From Bacteroidetes bacterium HGW-Bacteroidetes-1 (GTDB lineage Bacteria; Bacteroidota; Bacteroidia; Bacteroidales; F082): a DNA stretch of 64,000 nucleotides. The stretch is taken from assembly GCA_002842755.1 (NCBI GenBank), contig PHDU01000006.1:1-64000 (forward strand), read 5' to 3'. The position numbers and the translations under genes are program-made. Of this stretch, positions 1-10,000 are shown in pieces. Positions within the stretch are counted from its first letter, which is position 1, and each line of letters starts with the position of its first letter. Under the pieces are notes generated by a model, which saw only the letters and a list, made by a program, of their open reading frames with translations, was not told the origin of the DNA and made no database searches.

Positions 1-1159
1 CAAAACAATCAGAATGCGTTAATAATTAGGCTAAGATACTAATTATTAATCATATAATCAAACAAACCACCACTTTTTCAATTTGGTAAAGTAGAACTAG
101 TAATAAGCTGCAAAAGCATACCTCCAAACGCTCTGCTGTGCCTTGTAGTCCGCTTCCTACCCACATTAGCACTTTGCCTGCCAGCCCTAAAACAAAAACA
201 CACGCCAAAACCTAACATCTTTCTTCTAAAATCACCTCGAAAAACCACAAAAACCCCACCACCCATATAGGAGCAGCAGCTAGGCAAAAAAACAACTAAC
301 TCATTTCCATATGCTTGCGGCAGTTTCATGTGCTTCCATTCCATTTCGCTTCGCACCATGCGTCATTTCGGTCATCGTCGTGCCTCCTCGACCTTCATTC
401 CTTTGGATCCTCAGCGGCATTTCATTCAGCCCATTTCAACAGCCTCAGCAACCCTCATGGCAGGTGTCAACACTTAACCATCAAATCCAACCCAATCGCT
501 CTCCCCAACATTTGAAACCACCATCTCCACCCGCCATCTTTCCTCCCCAAAAAAAATCCATCTTACTTTTTGCCTATCTACTGCATCTTGTTCACCCCTG
601 AAAACCAACATCCTAAAGCCACTTCTTGATCTTGATTTAGGGAATCTTTGAATTAGGAATTCTAAATCTTCTTGAATAAAAATTTAAAAAACCTTATGCA
701 AAGATGAGCTTCACAGCCACTCAAAAGCAAGGCTAAAATGAATGTCTGCAAAAAAATCTCCACCCCCAAATCGCATCTCAATCAATAAGATACCCTTTCT
801 AGGGGGTAGTATATATTTTGTGTGCAGCCTTGCTTTTGTGCGTCTGTTCCGCTCTTTTGGGGCATAAGGCTTTATAAATCCTTTTTTCTGTTTTTTGGGT
901 GTGTCAGCCGCCGACCACGGTCAACGAAGGCACAACTATAAAAAAATCGCATTTTTGTGTAAATCTATTTCACCTCAAAAAGGTAATCGAGTGCATTTTG
1001 ATGCATATAGCATCATAACATACAGAATATCAGATTAATACGTCTGATTTACGTTTTCTTTAGTTATATTTGTTTTGACTTTGATCGACAAGGGGTTAAA
1101 TCCTTACCAAGTCCGTATCAAGGCTACTTAAAACAATTAATCACTAAATACTCAAAAAG
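1..1159. other. Long stretch without a recognisable gene
   Basis: About 1.1 kb in which I recognise no protein or RNA gene. The open frames present (for example about 78-359 minus and 311-601 plus) give low-complexity translations with no family resemblance, and they overlap each other in unrelated frames. Roughly 300-600 is C-rich and pyrimidine-rich on the plus strand, unlike the AT-rich intergenic DNA elsewhere in the window. A TAnnTTTG element lies at 1065-1072 and could drive the following DUF6266 gene, leaving a leader of about 80 nt. The stretch could be a decayed element or an undescribed non-coding RNA; nothing visible decides this. Confidence 0.5.
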
Positions 1160-1831
1160 ATGGCTATCGTACAAAACCCCATCACCGGCAGAACCAGAAA
1201 AAAGTTTGGAACTGCAGTTTTCTCGAAACATTACGAGCAAAACACTATGAGAAGCCGCCCTAAGCAGGTTTCTAATCCACGCACCGAAGGACAGGTATTG
1301 CAAAGAAGCAAATTTGCAAAAATTGTAGACCTCATCCGACAGGTACTCCCGTTTGTCAATGAAGCATATGCTACTAAATTGAAAAACATGTCTCCATTCA
1401 ATAAAATAGTCAGTATCAATTCAAAAACGGTATTCTTTGAAGGAACCAGTGATATTGATTATTCAAAAGTGCAATTCTGCGATAATACCGGCAGCACTGT
1501 ATCAGAAGTTGAATGGTCTTGCGAAGACAATCAGGCGATTAACTTAGCCTGGAATCCTAATACGGTTGATCCGTTGGAGCTTGATTCACCAGTTGGAATG
1601 ATCCTTGTGAATACCACACAAAACAAAGCGATTCATTTAAAAAACATTGCTTTGAGGTCTGAAGCTTCCACAATTATTACAGCTCCAATAGAATGGGTTG
1701 GCGACGTTGTAGCTGTGTATTTGATCACTGATGATTATACAACCTCCACACCAAAAAGTGATGGAACAGTTCCACAGAAAAAGGTTGTAAAATTTAAGCC
1801 AGGTACTGAGCTTTCGAGTTCTGTTAAGTAA
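1160..1831 (+). CDS. DUF6266 family protein
   Basis: A 223-residue protein of unknown function. The N-terminus (MAIVQNPITGRTRKKFG, then a segment around SRPKQVSNPRTEGQ) matches the conserved start I know for the Bacteroidota DUF6266 family, whose members are usually about 200-220 residues and encoded alone. There is no signal peptide or membrane segment. The N-terminal 70 residues are strongly basic, while the rest looks like beta-sandwich sequence. The start is the first ATG, after an A-rich run with no Shine-Dalgarno sequence. A terminator follows directly, so the gene is probably monocistronic. It sits between a gene-poor stretch and the 3' end of a tRNA gene, a place where integrated elements are often found, but no integrase is visible. 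Confidence 0.75.
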   Translation: MAIVQNPITGRTRKKFGTAVFSKHYEQNTMRSRPKQVSNPRTEGQVLQRSKFAKIVDLIRQVLPFVNEAYATKLKNMSPFNKIVSINSKTVFFEGTSDIDYSKVQFCDNTGSTVSEVEWSCEDNQAINLAWNPNTVDPLELDSPVGMILVNTTQNKAIHLKNIALRSEASTIITAPIEWVGDVVAVYLITDDYTTSTPKSDGTVPQKKVVKFKPGTELSSSVK

Positions 1832-1851
1832 AGAAAGCTATTCAATTTTAT

Positions 1852-1881
1852 ACCTGCAGGCTTTGGTTTGCAGGTTTTTTT
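1852..1881 (+). terminator. Rho-independent terminator of the DUF6266 gene
   Basis: A 7-bp perfect stem (1852-1858 pairing with 1869-1875) with a 10-nt loop is followed by a T run to 1881. It lies 21 bp after the stop codon of the DUF6266 gene. Confidence 0.8.
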
Positions 1882-1943
1882 ATTCATTTATTTCCTATTA
1901 TCCTTCTTTTGATTGTTAATATATTCCAAAACAACAAAAAGAT

Positions 1944-1967
1944 TTGGTCGCATTTTTGGTCGCATTT
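1944..1967. repeat. Direct repeat of a 12-bp unit next to tRNA-Asn
   Basis: The 12-mer TTGGTCGCATTT occurs twice with no gap (1944-1955 and 1956-1967). It lies between the DUF6266 gene and the terminator of tRNA-Asn, about 45 bp from the tRNA 3' end. Short tandem repeats beside a tRNA 3' end can be remains of a recombination site, but no integrase or second copy of the tRNA end is visible here. Confidence 0.6.
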
Positions 1968-1973
1968 ATTAAA

Positions 1974-2002
1974 AAAGGGTTACGAAAATTTCGTAACCCT
2001 TT
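1974..2002 (-). terminator. Terminator of tRNA-Asn
   Basis: A perfect 12-bp inverted repeat with a 5-nt loop. Read on the minus strand it is followed by a run of T, and it begins 10 bp beyond the tRNA 3' end. The flanking A and T tracts on both sides could also let it stop plus-strand transcripts. Confidence 0.85.
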
Positions 2003-2012
2003 GATTTTGAAG

Positions 2013-2086
2013 CTCCCCCTTCTGGACTTGAACCAGAGACCCTCTGATTAACAGTCAGATGCTCTAACCAACTGAGCTAAGGAGGA
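2013..2086 (-). tRNA. tRNA-Asn (anticodon GTT)
   Basis: A 74-nt cloverleaf read on the minus strand. The acceptor stem begins TCCTCCT and pairs with AGGGGGA near the 3' end (one G-U pair), with G as discriminator base. The D-arm contains AGCTCAGTTGGTTAGAGC. The anticodon arm has a 5-bp stem and loop CTGTTAA, giving anticodon GTT (complement of 2050-2052). The T-arm contains GGTTCAAGTCC. CCA is not encoded. A strong terminator follows at once, so the tRNA is probably expressed alone. Confidence 0.97.
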
Positions 2087-2182
2087 GTGTTTCTCTATTT
2101 GAGCGTGCAAAATTACACCTTTTTTAAAAGCGTCCAAATTTTTTTTAAAAAAAAGATGGATCAGTAAGACTCATAAGCATTT

Positions 2183-2211
2183 AAAAAAAAAGCAGGAGAA
2201 AATCCTGCTTT
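2183..2211 (-). terminator. Terminator of the small barrel gene
   Basis: On the minus strand a 9-bp stem (2203-2211 with 2189-2197) and short A-rich loop lead into a T run. It lies about 20 bp after the stop codon of the barrel gene at 2234-2788. Confidence 0.85.
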
Positions 2212-2233
2212 AAAATTGTCTTGCTCTTTATTT

Positions 2234-2788
2234 TTAGAATTTAAAAGCCACACCTATATTGAAATAGGCAATACCAGTGCCAAGTTCAACCATAGCTGCA
2301 ATATTATCAGTGAAATAATACCTTCCGCCTACATAGCCTGAAAAAATAACTCCACTTGAAGATCCACTGTAATTTCCTCCAAGAAGATTTCCCGTTTCTT
2401 TACTTGTAACAACATTGTAGCCAAGTAAAACACCTGCATAAGTGTCTAGTTTATCTACCAAAGGATAATGGAATGATCCGCGGGCACCAATAATAAAGTT
2501 GGAAACCTTCCATCCAAAACCTAAATATTCCCATTTTGCTGAAGTATAACCCAAATATCCTCCAACACCAATTGAACCAACATCAAGTACTCCATCCTTT
2601 ATGCCTTGCTCAAAAGAAATAGAGATAGGGGGTGTTTTACTTGAATAAAAGGAACCAGAATAAAACCCAGATAAAAGGCCTATGCCAAGATTCACTACTT
2701 TATCATCTTTACCAAACATGTTTTCCTGTGCTTGCATTGTACCGGCAATCATGAGGAATGCCACTGCTGCCATGATAATTTTCTTCAT
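2234..2788 (-). CDS. Small outer-membrane beta-barrel protein
   Basis: A 184-residue protein with a clear Sec signal peptide (MKKIIMAAVAFLMIAGTMQAQ; cleavage likely after AQ). The mature part is glycine- and aromatic-rich, with alternating beta-strand pattern (for example GVGGYLGYTSAKWEYLG) and ends in F-K-F, a C-terminal aromatic typical of outer-membrane barrels. Its size fits an eight-stranded porin-like or OmpW/OmpX-like barrel of about 160 residues. No ligand or partner can be inferred. It is monocistronic, with its own terminator downstream and AT-rich DNA upstream. Confidence 0.75.
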   Translation of the reverse strand: MKKIIMAAVAFLMIAGTMQAQENMFGKDDKVVNLGIGLLSGFYSGSFYSSKTPPISISFEQGIKDGVLDVGSIGVGGYLGYTSAKWEYLGFGWKVSNFIIGARGSFHYPLVDKLDTYAGVLLGYNVVTSKETGNLLGGNYSGSSSGVIFSGYVGGRYYFTDNIAAMVELGTGIAYFNIGVAFKF

Positions 2789-3170
2789 AATACGTGTTTT
2801 TTTGTTGTTTAAACCAGTTAATTATGAAGCAAAGTTAGAGGTGTTATTCAATATTCCAAATAAAATCAAGAAAAATTATTTTGTGAGGCATATAAGCTAA
2901 TTGATGATATTTTTATTTATACAAAAACAACAAAATTTTACATCAATACAAGAAAAAATATTTTAAATACTTTGAAAGAATGCCGAAACTTACATATTAT
3001 GTTTGATTCTACTAATAAAGAAAATTAATAAGAATACAATCCATCAGCTTATATTCTTAAAAATCATACATATATGTAAGATTGAAGCATTCAACCATGC
3101 TGTTTTTGGATGGGTTTTTTTGTTTCGCATCATCATATATCCAACTTATCATTAATTTTATCCCTTCAAA
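2789..3170. other. AT-rich intergenic region between divergent genes
   Basis: This 380-bp region separates the minus-strand barrel gene from the plus-strand T9SS module and must hold promoters for both. A TAnnTTTG element (2998-3005) with a TTTG at 2971-2974 faces the module; the 23-bp spacer is longer than the usual 19-21, so it is only a candidate. No small gene or RNA was recognised. Confidence 0.4.
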
Positions 3171-5954
3171 ATGGCAACATTTGTATTAATGACACAATTG
3201 AAAATCGTAATTATATTTTGCATTTGCTTATCAATAAGCACTGGTACTGGTCTGGCGCAGTCATCACGAAGTAGCATCGAAGATTTCTCAATTACGATTA
3301 CATTTGCCCAACCTCCTGTTGACCCACCGATTGTAAAAAAAGCGCCACTTAAGTACAACAAAGACTTCGCATTGATACTGCATATGGATGATGGAAATCC
3401 TGCTGTTAACGATCAGGTGATGCCCTTTTTTAAAGGACAAAACGGAAATCCAGGTCTGTTTTTCACGGAAGGCAATACACAGAACAACCAGCCTTTCAAA
3501 ATGGATGCGGTCCATTTCTCTTTTGCGGCCAATGGTGTTGATATCCATAATTATGTCCCGGGTTATCTGCATTGGGATAACCTTATCAATTTATGGGCGG
3601 GCGAATTTGGCATTGTAAATCTTGGACTCACCAATCCTCCTCAATCTGATCCGGACGTCGAGGTGCTTCGAAACGCGAGTTACACAAAAAGAAAAACTTT
3701 AAGCGGAACTGTTCATGGCGGTTACGATATGAATGTATACGTGATTCCAAACAATGATATCAGCCAGTTACCTGCGGCAAAAGCAAATAATCTGGCGGTA
3801 TATTATGAAGGCATATCAGCAATAGAGAACCCACAGCGTGTCGAAGATTTACCTTCCATCAGCGGGATTGAAATTTCCAGAAGCAGTATCACGAATAATC
3901 TTTTTCAGCAGGTTCAGACAATTGCAAGTCAAAGTGGACCTGATAATCATTTCATTGCCACCTATTTCAATCATGGCTTTGGTGGTGTTGACATTACCTT
4001 TGATCAGTTTAAAACACAGATGAATCAAATTGCTTCAACTTATGGCCGTGATGGTTTAAACAGCATCTGGTCGGCTTCTTCAGCCGAGGTGTTCGAATAT
4101 CTTCGCATAAAAGAGTCGGTAACTGTAAATACAAATTTGAATGAAAATGTCCTTACCATAACATTTTCCGGACAAAATATTCCCGAGAATTTCAGATATT
4201 ATGCACTTTCTTTAACGGTTGAAGGTGAATCAAATATTGTAGATTTGGTGGTTCAGCAACCAGATAATATTTCGACTTATTTGTTCACGCAGAATAAAGC
4301 GCTTGTAAATTTGAAATGGAATGGCCGCGTGATTGAAGATGCGCTTCAGCGTGCAACCACAAAAGTGGTTGAAGCAGAACAGCAGCCGGTTGCGTCCATA
4401 GCATTGGTGGCAATGGATTATGTGCAGATGCTTCCCGATGGCGATGAAAAAGAGCAATTGCGTGAACGGCTTTGCGCTTTGCCGGGTATAGTTTATGAAC
4501 AAGGATTTTGTCGTGCTCCGGAGTTTTTAGGTCCTGATACAGCCTATTGTTTTGGAAACTCTGTTATTTTTATCGCCCCCGAAGCTGCTTCCTATTTTTG
4601 GCATACCGGAGCAACTACTCAGTCAATAACCCTGACGATTGATGAACCCATGGAAGTTTGGGCAAGAGTAACCGATAATACCGGTTTTGTTATTTCTGAT
4701 ACGGTTGCAGTAGGTGTATTGCCAGTTCCTGATGTAATTGTTTCGCCTTTACAATCTATTATTGATCCTGGAACTTCGGTTCAACTCAATGCTACTGGCG
4801 CTTTGACGTATAACTGGTCGAATGGGAGTACCGGCTCTCAGATAATCGTTAGTCCTGTACTAACAACGATCTATTGGGTGGATGGCACCAATGCGGAAGG
4901 CTGTATCTCAAGGGCAGAGGCCGAAGTTGAAGTAGTTTACACGACAGAAGTAGATTTTCTGCACAACATAGTGTGTTTTGGCGACACAACCCACCTTATG
5001 GCACAGGTTACAACCAACGATTCAGTTTTGACAACAGACTGGGATCTCACCGGAGATGGCATGTTTACCGATGAAACGGGTGATAGTATTCACATTGTAT
5101 TCGATCAGCCCGGCGAATGGCTCATCGGATTACGGATTAAAACCAGAAGTGGCGCCTTGCACACCGTTTATCATTCTGTGATCATTGCCGACTATCCTAT
5201 CGCTGGTTTCGGGGTGAATGGCTTTTGTTTGGAACAGCCTGCAATTTTCACAGATGAATCAACTGTTTCTTTCGGTACTATTGATAGTTGGGAATGGGCT
5301 GTTGGTGATGGCAACCTTTTTGGGGAACAATCATTTGAATATATGTATGACATCAGTGGTCTTTATGAGGTTAATCTGGTGGTCATTTCAAATTACGGAT
5401 GTTCTGATACTACTGCTGCTGAAATTCAAATCAGCCCCTTGCCTCTGATTGATCTTCGTCTTGAAGATGGAACCATTGTACAGGAAGGTGTAGAAGTTAA
5501 TTTGGCCAATGGAAGTAGCCTGACTTTTAAAGTTGAAAGCGTTTACGATAGTATTTTATGGATTGGATCAATAAATACAGGCACTTTAAGGGTAATCAAC
5601 AGCGGCAATTTTTATGTTGATGTCTTTAAAAACGGCTGCTCAAACAGAAGAAATTTTGCAGTTAAAGATAGTGGAGGAGGTCCCACTACCGCTATTGTAG
5701 GTGTTATGAATCTTATTACCCCGAACGGAGATGGGTTTAATGATTTATGGCTGATTGAAGATATTGATAAAATATCACCTGCCCGTGTTGCAGTTTACAC
5801 CCGCAGCGGGGGATTGGTGTTTCAGTCGAACGACTATAAAAACGACTGGGATGGGTATTATAATGGTAATCCGTTGCCTGAAGGCACTTATTATTATGTC
5901 ATTGAATCGGTGGGTATTATCGCAATTAAGGGGCCATTAAGTATCATACGATGA
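3171..5954 (+). CDS. Secreted protein with deacetylase-like domain, PKD domains and CHU_C (type B) C-terminus
   Basis: A 927-residue T9SS cargo protein. Residues 1-30 are a signal peptide; ATG at 3189 (MTQLKIV...) is an equally good start. Residues about 57-330 resemble a polysaccharide-deacetylase (NodB-like) fold: KDFALILHMDDG (DDG at 73-75) fits motif 1, but the His-containing second motif of its paralogue is replaced by NLGLTNP (150-156), so it may be inactive. Ig-like and two PKD-type domains follow (WEWAVGDG marks the second). Residues 848-927 (ITPNGDGFNDLW onward) are the gliding-motility-associated CHU_C domain, a type B sorting signal known to depend on a PorP/SprF partner. The stop codon overlaps the start of such a gene by 4 bp (ATGA). 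The neighbour at 7062 shares the N-terminal domain, and the protein at 11021 shares the PKD-CHU_C half. Confidence 0.85.
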   Translation: MATFVLMTQLKIVIIFCICLSISTGTGLAQSSRSSIEDFSITITFAQPPVDPPIVKKAPLKYNKDFALILHMDDGNPAVNDQVMPFFKGQNGNPGLFFTEGNTQNNQPFKMDAVHFSFAANGVDIHNYVPGYLHWDNLINLWAGEFGIVNLGLTNPPQSDPDVEVLRNASYTKRKTLSGTVHGGYDMNVYVIPNNDISQLPAAKANNLAVYYEGISAIENPQRVEDLPSISGIEISRSSITNNLFQQVQTIASQSGPDNHFIATYFNHGFGGVDITFDQFKTQMNQIASTYGRDGLNSIWSASSAEVFEYLRIKESVTVNTNLNENVLTITFSGQNIPENFRYYALSLTVEGESNIVDLVVQQPDNISTYLFTQNKALVNLKWNGRVIEDALQRATTKVVEAEQQPVASIALVAMDYVQMLPDGDEKEQLRERLCALPGIVYEQGFCRAPEFLGPDTAYCFGNSVIFIAPEAASYFWHTGATTQSITLTIDEPMEVWARVTDNTGFVISDTVAVGVLPVPDVIVSPLQSIIDPGTSVQLNATGALTYNWSNGSTGSQIIVSPVLTTIYWVDGTNAEGCISRAEAEVEVVYTTEVDFLHNIVCFGDTTHLMAQVTTNDSVLTTDWDLTGDGMFTDETGDSIHIVFDQPGEWLIGLRIKTRSGALHTVYHSVIIADYPIAGFGVNGFCLEQPAIFTDESTVSFGTIDSWEWAVGDGNLFGEQSFEYMYDISGLYEVNLVVISNYGCSDTTAAEIQISPLPLIDLRLEDGTIVQEGVEVNLANGSSLTFKVESVYDSILWIGSINTGTLRVINSGNFYVDVFKNGCSNRRNFAVKDSGGGPTTAIVGVMNLITPNGDGFNDLWLIEDIDKISPARVAVYTRSGGLVFQSNDYKNDWDGYYNGNPLPEGTYYYVIESVGIIAIKGPLSIIR

Positions 5955-7054
5955 AGCATCTGACTCGTATTTTAGTTTTGTTACTGTTGTTCGTGTTTGC
6001 TGGGATGGATACATGGGCACAACAATTTCCGATTTCATCCCATTATACGGTTAATCCCTATGCATTAAATCCAGCCTTTGCGGGTGCTAATAACCGTTCC
6101 GAGTTTTATATGAATTATCGTAAAGACTGGTCATCAATTGCCGGAAGTCCTCAGACTTATCGCATCAATGGAAACAGAAAGGTGTACAACAATATGTATG
6201 TTGGAGGAGAAATAATGGCTGATTTTGCTGATATTTTTTACCGGTTGAAAATGGGACTCAGTTATACATATCGTGTTCAACTGGCTACTGATCAATATCT
6301 TAGTTTTGGTCTTGCCGGTCATTTTTATCAAAGCGTGATCCGTCTCGATCAGGTAAACGCTGATTTTGATGATCCGATTTTCCGAAATCTGGACCGGCTT
6401 TTCAAATCGAGTTATAATGCTGGCTTTGGACTGGTTTATAACCGCGATAACTTATATCTGGGCTTCGGAATGCCTGTGATGATGCGCACACAGGACGCTT
6501 ACCTGAATTTGAGTGAAGGTACTTTTGCTTTTGAGAGAGCTTATGATTTTTATGCCGGTAATCGTTATCAGCTTGATAGTCGCTGGGAAGTTCAGCCTGC
6601 TTTTGTTTTGCGAAAGACGTTGAACCAGCCTGTAATTATGGATTTCTCGGCAATGTTTATTTATGATAAACAATATTGGCTCGGGGGGCTTTACAGAAAC
6701 ACCTCTCTTTTTGGACTGACGGTCGGAGGCCAGCTCACCAATAGAATGATGCTAAATTATACCTATGAAATTGGTGTTGGAGGTATTCATAGCCAATCAG
6801 GCGGAACGCATGAAATAACTTTAGGTTTTCGACGTGAAAAAGAAGACGCACGATCAATCCGTAGCAGAACTAAAACCAAAAATTCGGCCAATATTTCAAA
6901 ACAAAAGCAACAAAAAGAAACCAAGTTAAAAAAGGATAAAATTACTCGTGAAAGAGAAAAAACCCAGCGTTATAAGAAAAAGAAAACGTATCTTAGACGA
7001 ACTCGAACTTCCACTAAACTGCCAAAATACGCTCCTTACGAGAATTTTAAATAA
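5951..7054 (+). CDS. PorP/SprF family T9SS outer-membrane protein, with basic C-terminal tail
   Basis: A 367-residue PorP/SprF-family protein. The family acts in the outer membrane and helps secrete or anchor adjacent type B (CHU_C) cargo, as SprF does for the adhesin SprB. It has a signal peptide (to WAQ), then the hallmark start QQFPISSHYTVNPYALNPAFAG, NYRKDW, and the late strand GGTHEITLGFR. Its start overlaps the stop codon of the CHU_C gene, suggesting coupled translation and a dedicated pair. Residues from about 292 to 367 form an unusually long Lys/Arg-rich tail after the last predicted barrel strand; the paralogue at 12595 has only about 40 residues there. The next gene begins 7 bp downstream. 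Confidence 0.88.
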   Translation: MKHLTRILVLLLLFVFAGMDTWAQQFPISSHYTVNPYALNPAFAGANNRSEFYMNYRKDWSSIAGSPQTYRINGNRKVYNNMYVGGEIMADFADIFYRLKMGLSYTYRVQLATDQYLSFGLAGHFYQSVIRLDQVNADFDDPIFRNLDRLFKSSYNAGFGLVYNRDNLYLGFGMPVMMRTQDAYLNLSEGTFAFERAYDFYAGNRYQLDSRWEVQPAFVLRKTLNQPVIMDFSAMFIYDKQYWLGGLYRNTSLFGLTVGGQLTNRMMLNYTYEIGVGGIHSQSGGTHEITLGFRREKEDARSIRSRTKTKNSANISKQKQQKETKLKKDKITREREKTQRYKKKKTYLRRTRTSTKLPKYAPYENFK

Positions 7055-7061
7055 AATACTA

Positions 7062-10000
7062 ATGAAAAATCATCAACTTCGGGTTGTAACAAAAGGATTG
7101 GTCTTCCTTTGTTGTTCCCTTTTATTTATTTCAAAGTTGATGGCTCAAACAGGATTCAAGCAACCAGGAATCCAGTTTGTTATGATAAGCTTTGATCAGC
7201 CACCAACAAATGTTACCGTGCAAAAGGCACCGTTGCGCTATAACAAGGATTTCGCATTATCTTTTCATGCGGACGATGGCATTGCTGATTTGTTCACGGT
7301 AGGCTTTCCTTTTTTTACAGGAATCAACACCTCCGGCTCTAATTATCCCGGACTTTTCTATACCGATGGTTGTGGAAACGATATTTCTTTTAAGTTGAGC
7401 TCTTCCGTTTTTTCGTACAGCGGATATAATAATGAAGACATGCATCAACCTGACAATGGCTATGGAACAGTAACCTGGCCGCAGCTGTCACTAATGTACC
7501 AAAATGGCTGCGCAATTTTCAATCATGGGTTTACTTCCGATGCGTTCACCAATCCATCCTATATGGCATACTCTATCCGCAGAAATGAAAGCTTTATCCG
7601 GCGCGAACTGCTCACTACCACTCCTGGCGGTGTGCGAACAAGAGTTTTTGTAAATCCAAATGGTGCTACTGATTATACGCAGGCAGCTTTCAGCGAAGGC
7701 TATCTTGTTACTTTCCGAATGGGTTCACAAGCAGTAATTCCTGATAACGGACTTGATGTTAATAGTTTTACCAACTGGAATCAACCGCTTGAAATGAACA
7801 GAAAACTGGCTGAAAGTGTAAACGTTCAACAATTGGCGGATCAATTAGCGGCAAACAGCACCAATGGCGCCAATTTTTGGATGCCAGTATTTACGCATCG
7901 AATTATTGAAGATTATCCGCAAAATTCATTTTTCAGTGATTTTAATTACATCGCCAATACGTATGGAAAAAGTGGAGCTGATAATATCTGGATGACCAAT
8001 GAGCAGGAGATTATTGATTATTTGCAGATTGGTGATGCAACTACTGTCAATTATGGCATCAGCGGAAACACTTTAATTATTACTTTTTCAGGAAATATTC
8101 CGGACGACCTTCGTTATTATCCGCTCACACTCACGGTTCAGGCAGACGCCACCATTACAAGTATCAATATTGCAGGCGGCACCAACAATAGTTATGCAGG
8201 CGTTGGTCAAACGCAAGCGCTGATTAATTTAGAATGGAATGGATTTACGCTTTCGGATAAAACCGATTTGGCTGAAAGTGTTGTGGCTATTGCCGAGCAA
8301 GATCCAACCCAGTACAATGCTTTGATCGCTATGGATTATGTGTTGATGATGCCCAATGGACCGTTGCGTGAAGCTTTGAAAAACAGATTGTGTGCCATCG
8401 AGGGTGTTACTTTTGAAACAGGATTCTGTGTTACTTGCGAATTCAATCTTGGGCCGGATGAAACGATATGTGCAGGGGAATGCCTCACCCTTTTTGCGCC
8501 TGAGGCCAGCGGATCGACCTATATATGGAATACTGGTGAGACAACATCTTCAATCAATGTTTGCCCCACCGAAACAAGTACTTTTTATGTCCAGATGACA
8601 ACTGCAGATGCCTGTATCGCTTCAGATACAATCGTGATAACGGTGCTACCTGCACCGGTTTTTGATTTGGGGCCTGATAAAAGCGAATGCCGGGGCGAAA
8701 CAATTCTTATTGAAGGACCTGTGAACAGCACCTATACCTATCAATGGTTTGCCAATGGGAGTTTGCTGCCAGAAACTTCGGCAACACTTGAATTTATTCT
8801 GTTAGAAAATACTTTTATTCGGCTCGATATCACTGTTGACAATGGCTGCATTGCTTCTGATATTCTGAATGTAACACTTCTGCCAGCGCCGGATTTTGAT
8901 TTAGGCCCTGACAGAAATGGGTGTCAGGGTGAGACCTTGCATATTGAAGGCCCTGAAAATCCGGCATACAGTTACCAATGGTTTGCAGATGGTAGTTTAT
9001 TGCCTGATACCAATTCTTATTTGGAAATCACATTGGTTGATACAGTCACCATACGCCTTGAGGTGACCGGAGAAAATGGTTGCAGCAATTCCGACTCACT
9101 TGTAGTTCATGTTTGGGATGTGCCGACCGTTAACATCAATCCAACTTCCGCTAATCTCTGTGTTGGTGAAACACTTGACCTTACCGCTTCTGCTCAGTTT
9201 GCTCAAGAGCTTTTGTGGTGGAACGGGGATTCGGGGACCACTAATATATTTTTTGCAGAAGAGCCCGGAACGTTTCACCTTTGGGTGAATGCCACCAACG
9301 GCTATGGCTGCACGGTTGCTGATACTGCATTTGTTACTGTTAACCCACTTCCGCAGTTTCAATTGGAGATTTTTGAGGGTAGTGCAACAATATGTGCCGG
9401 AGAAACGGTTACACTTCAGGTTACTATTTTAGGTCAGACCGTTGTTGATCAAATTGTCTGGAATGTCACAGATACCATTTCATTGAACGGGCAAACAACG
9501 CTTTATCAGGATTTCTTGCTGACGCAAACAACCAGCATAACAGCAACAGCAATAACAAATCAAGGGTGTTCTGATAGTAAAATGTTGTTGTTTTCAGTAA
9601 CTCCATTGCCTGATATAACAGTTACGTCAGATAAGGAAGGTTGCCTGGGAACAGTTCATACCCTCGAAGCTGTAGGCGGTGTACAATGCGCGTGGTATGA
9701 TGCCGGCGGATTGATTGTCAATGGATACACGATTACCGTGGAACCTCAGGAGACAAAAAAATACTATGCTGTTGTTACGGGAGATTCACCAACATTTTGC
9801 AACGCCACAGATTCGGTTTTAGTGACAGTTTATCCATTGCCAATTATTGATATTGTTGCTTCTTCGACAACAGTTTGTCAAGGAAGTCCGGTAACGCTTG
9901 TTGCATCAGGTGCTTCAACCTACGAGTGGTCAACCAATCAAATTGGAAGTCAGATTACTGTAAACCCACAACAGGATGAAACCTATCTGGTTCAGGGTTT

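Noticed and set aside
78-601. Overlapping open frames on both strands in the first 600 bp
   Set aside because: Low-complexity translations, no family features, and mutually overlapping frames; the Cys/Pro-rich products look like chance frames in C-rich DNA.
2013-2086. Second tRNA or a duplicated tRNA end as attachment site near tRNA-Asn
   Set aside because: No second copy of the tRNA 3' sequence was found within the window, so an attachment site cannot be claimed.
6948-7061. Longer N-terminus for the second deacetylase-like protein
   Set aside because: It lies inside the PorP/SprF gene in another frame and would put 38 basic residues ahead of a good signal peptide; ATG 7062 is preferred.
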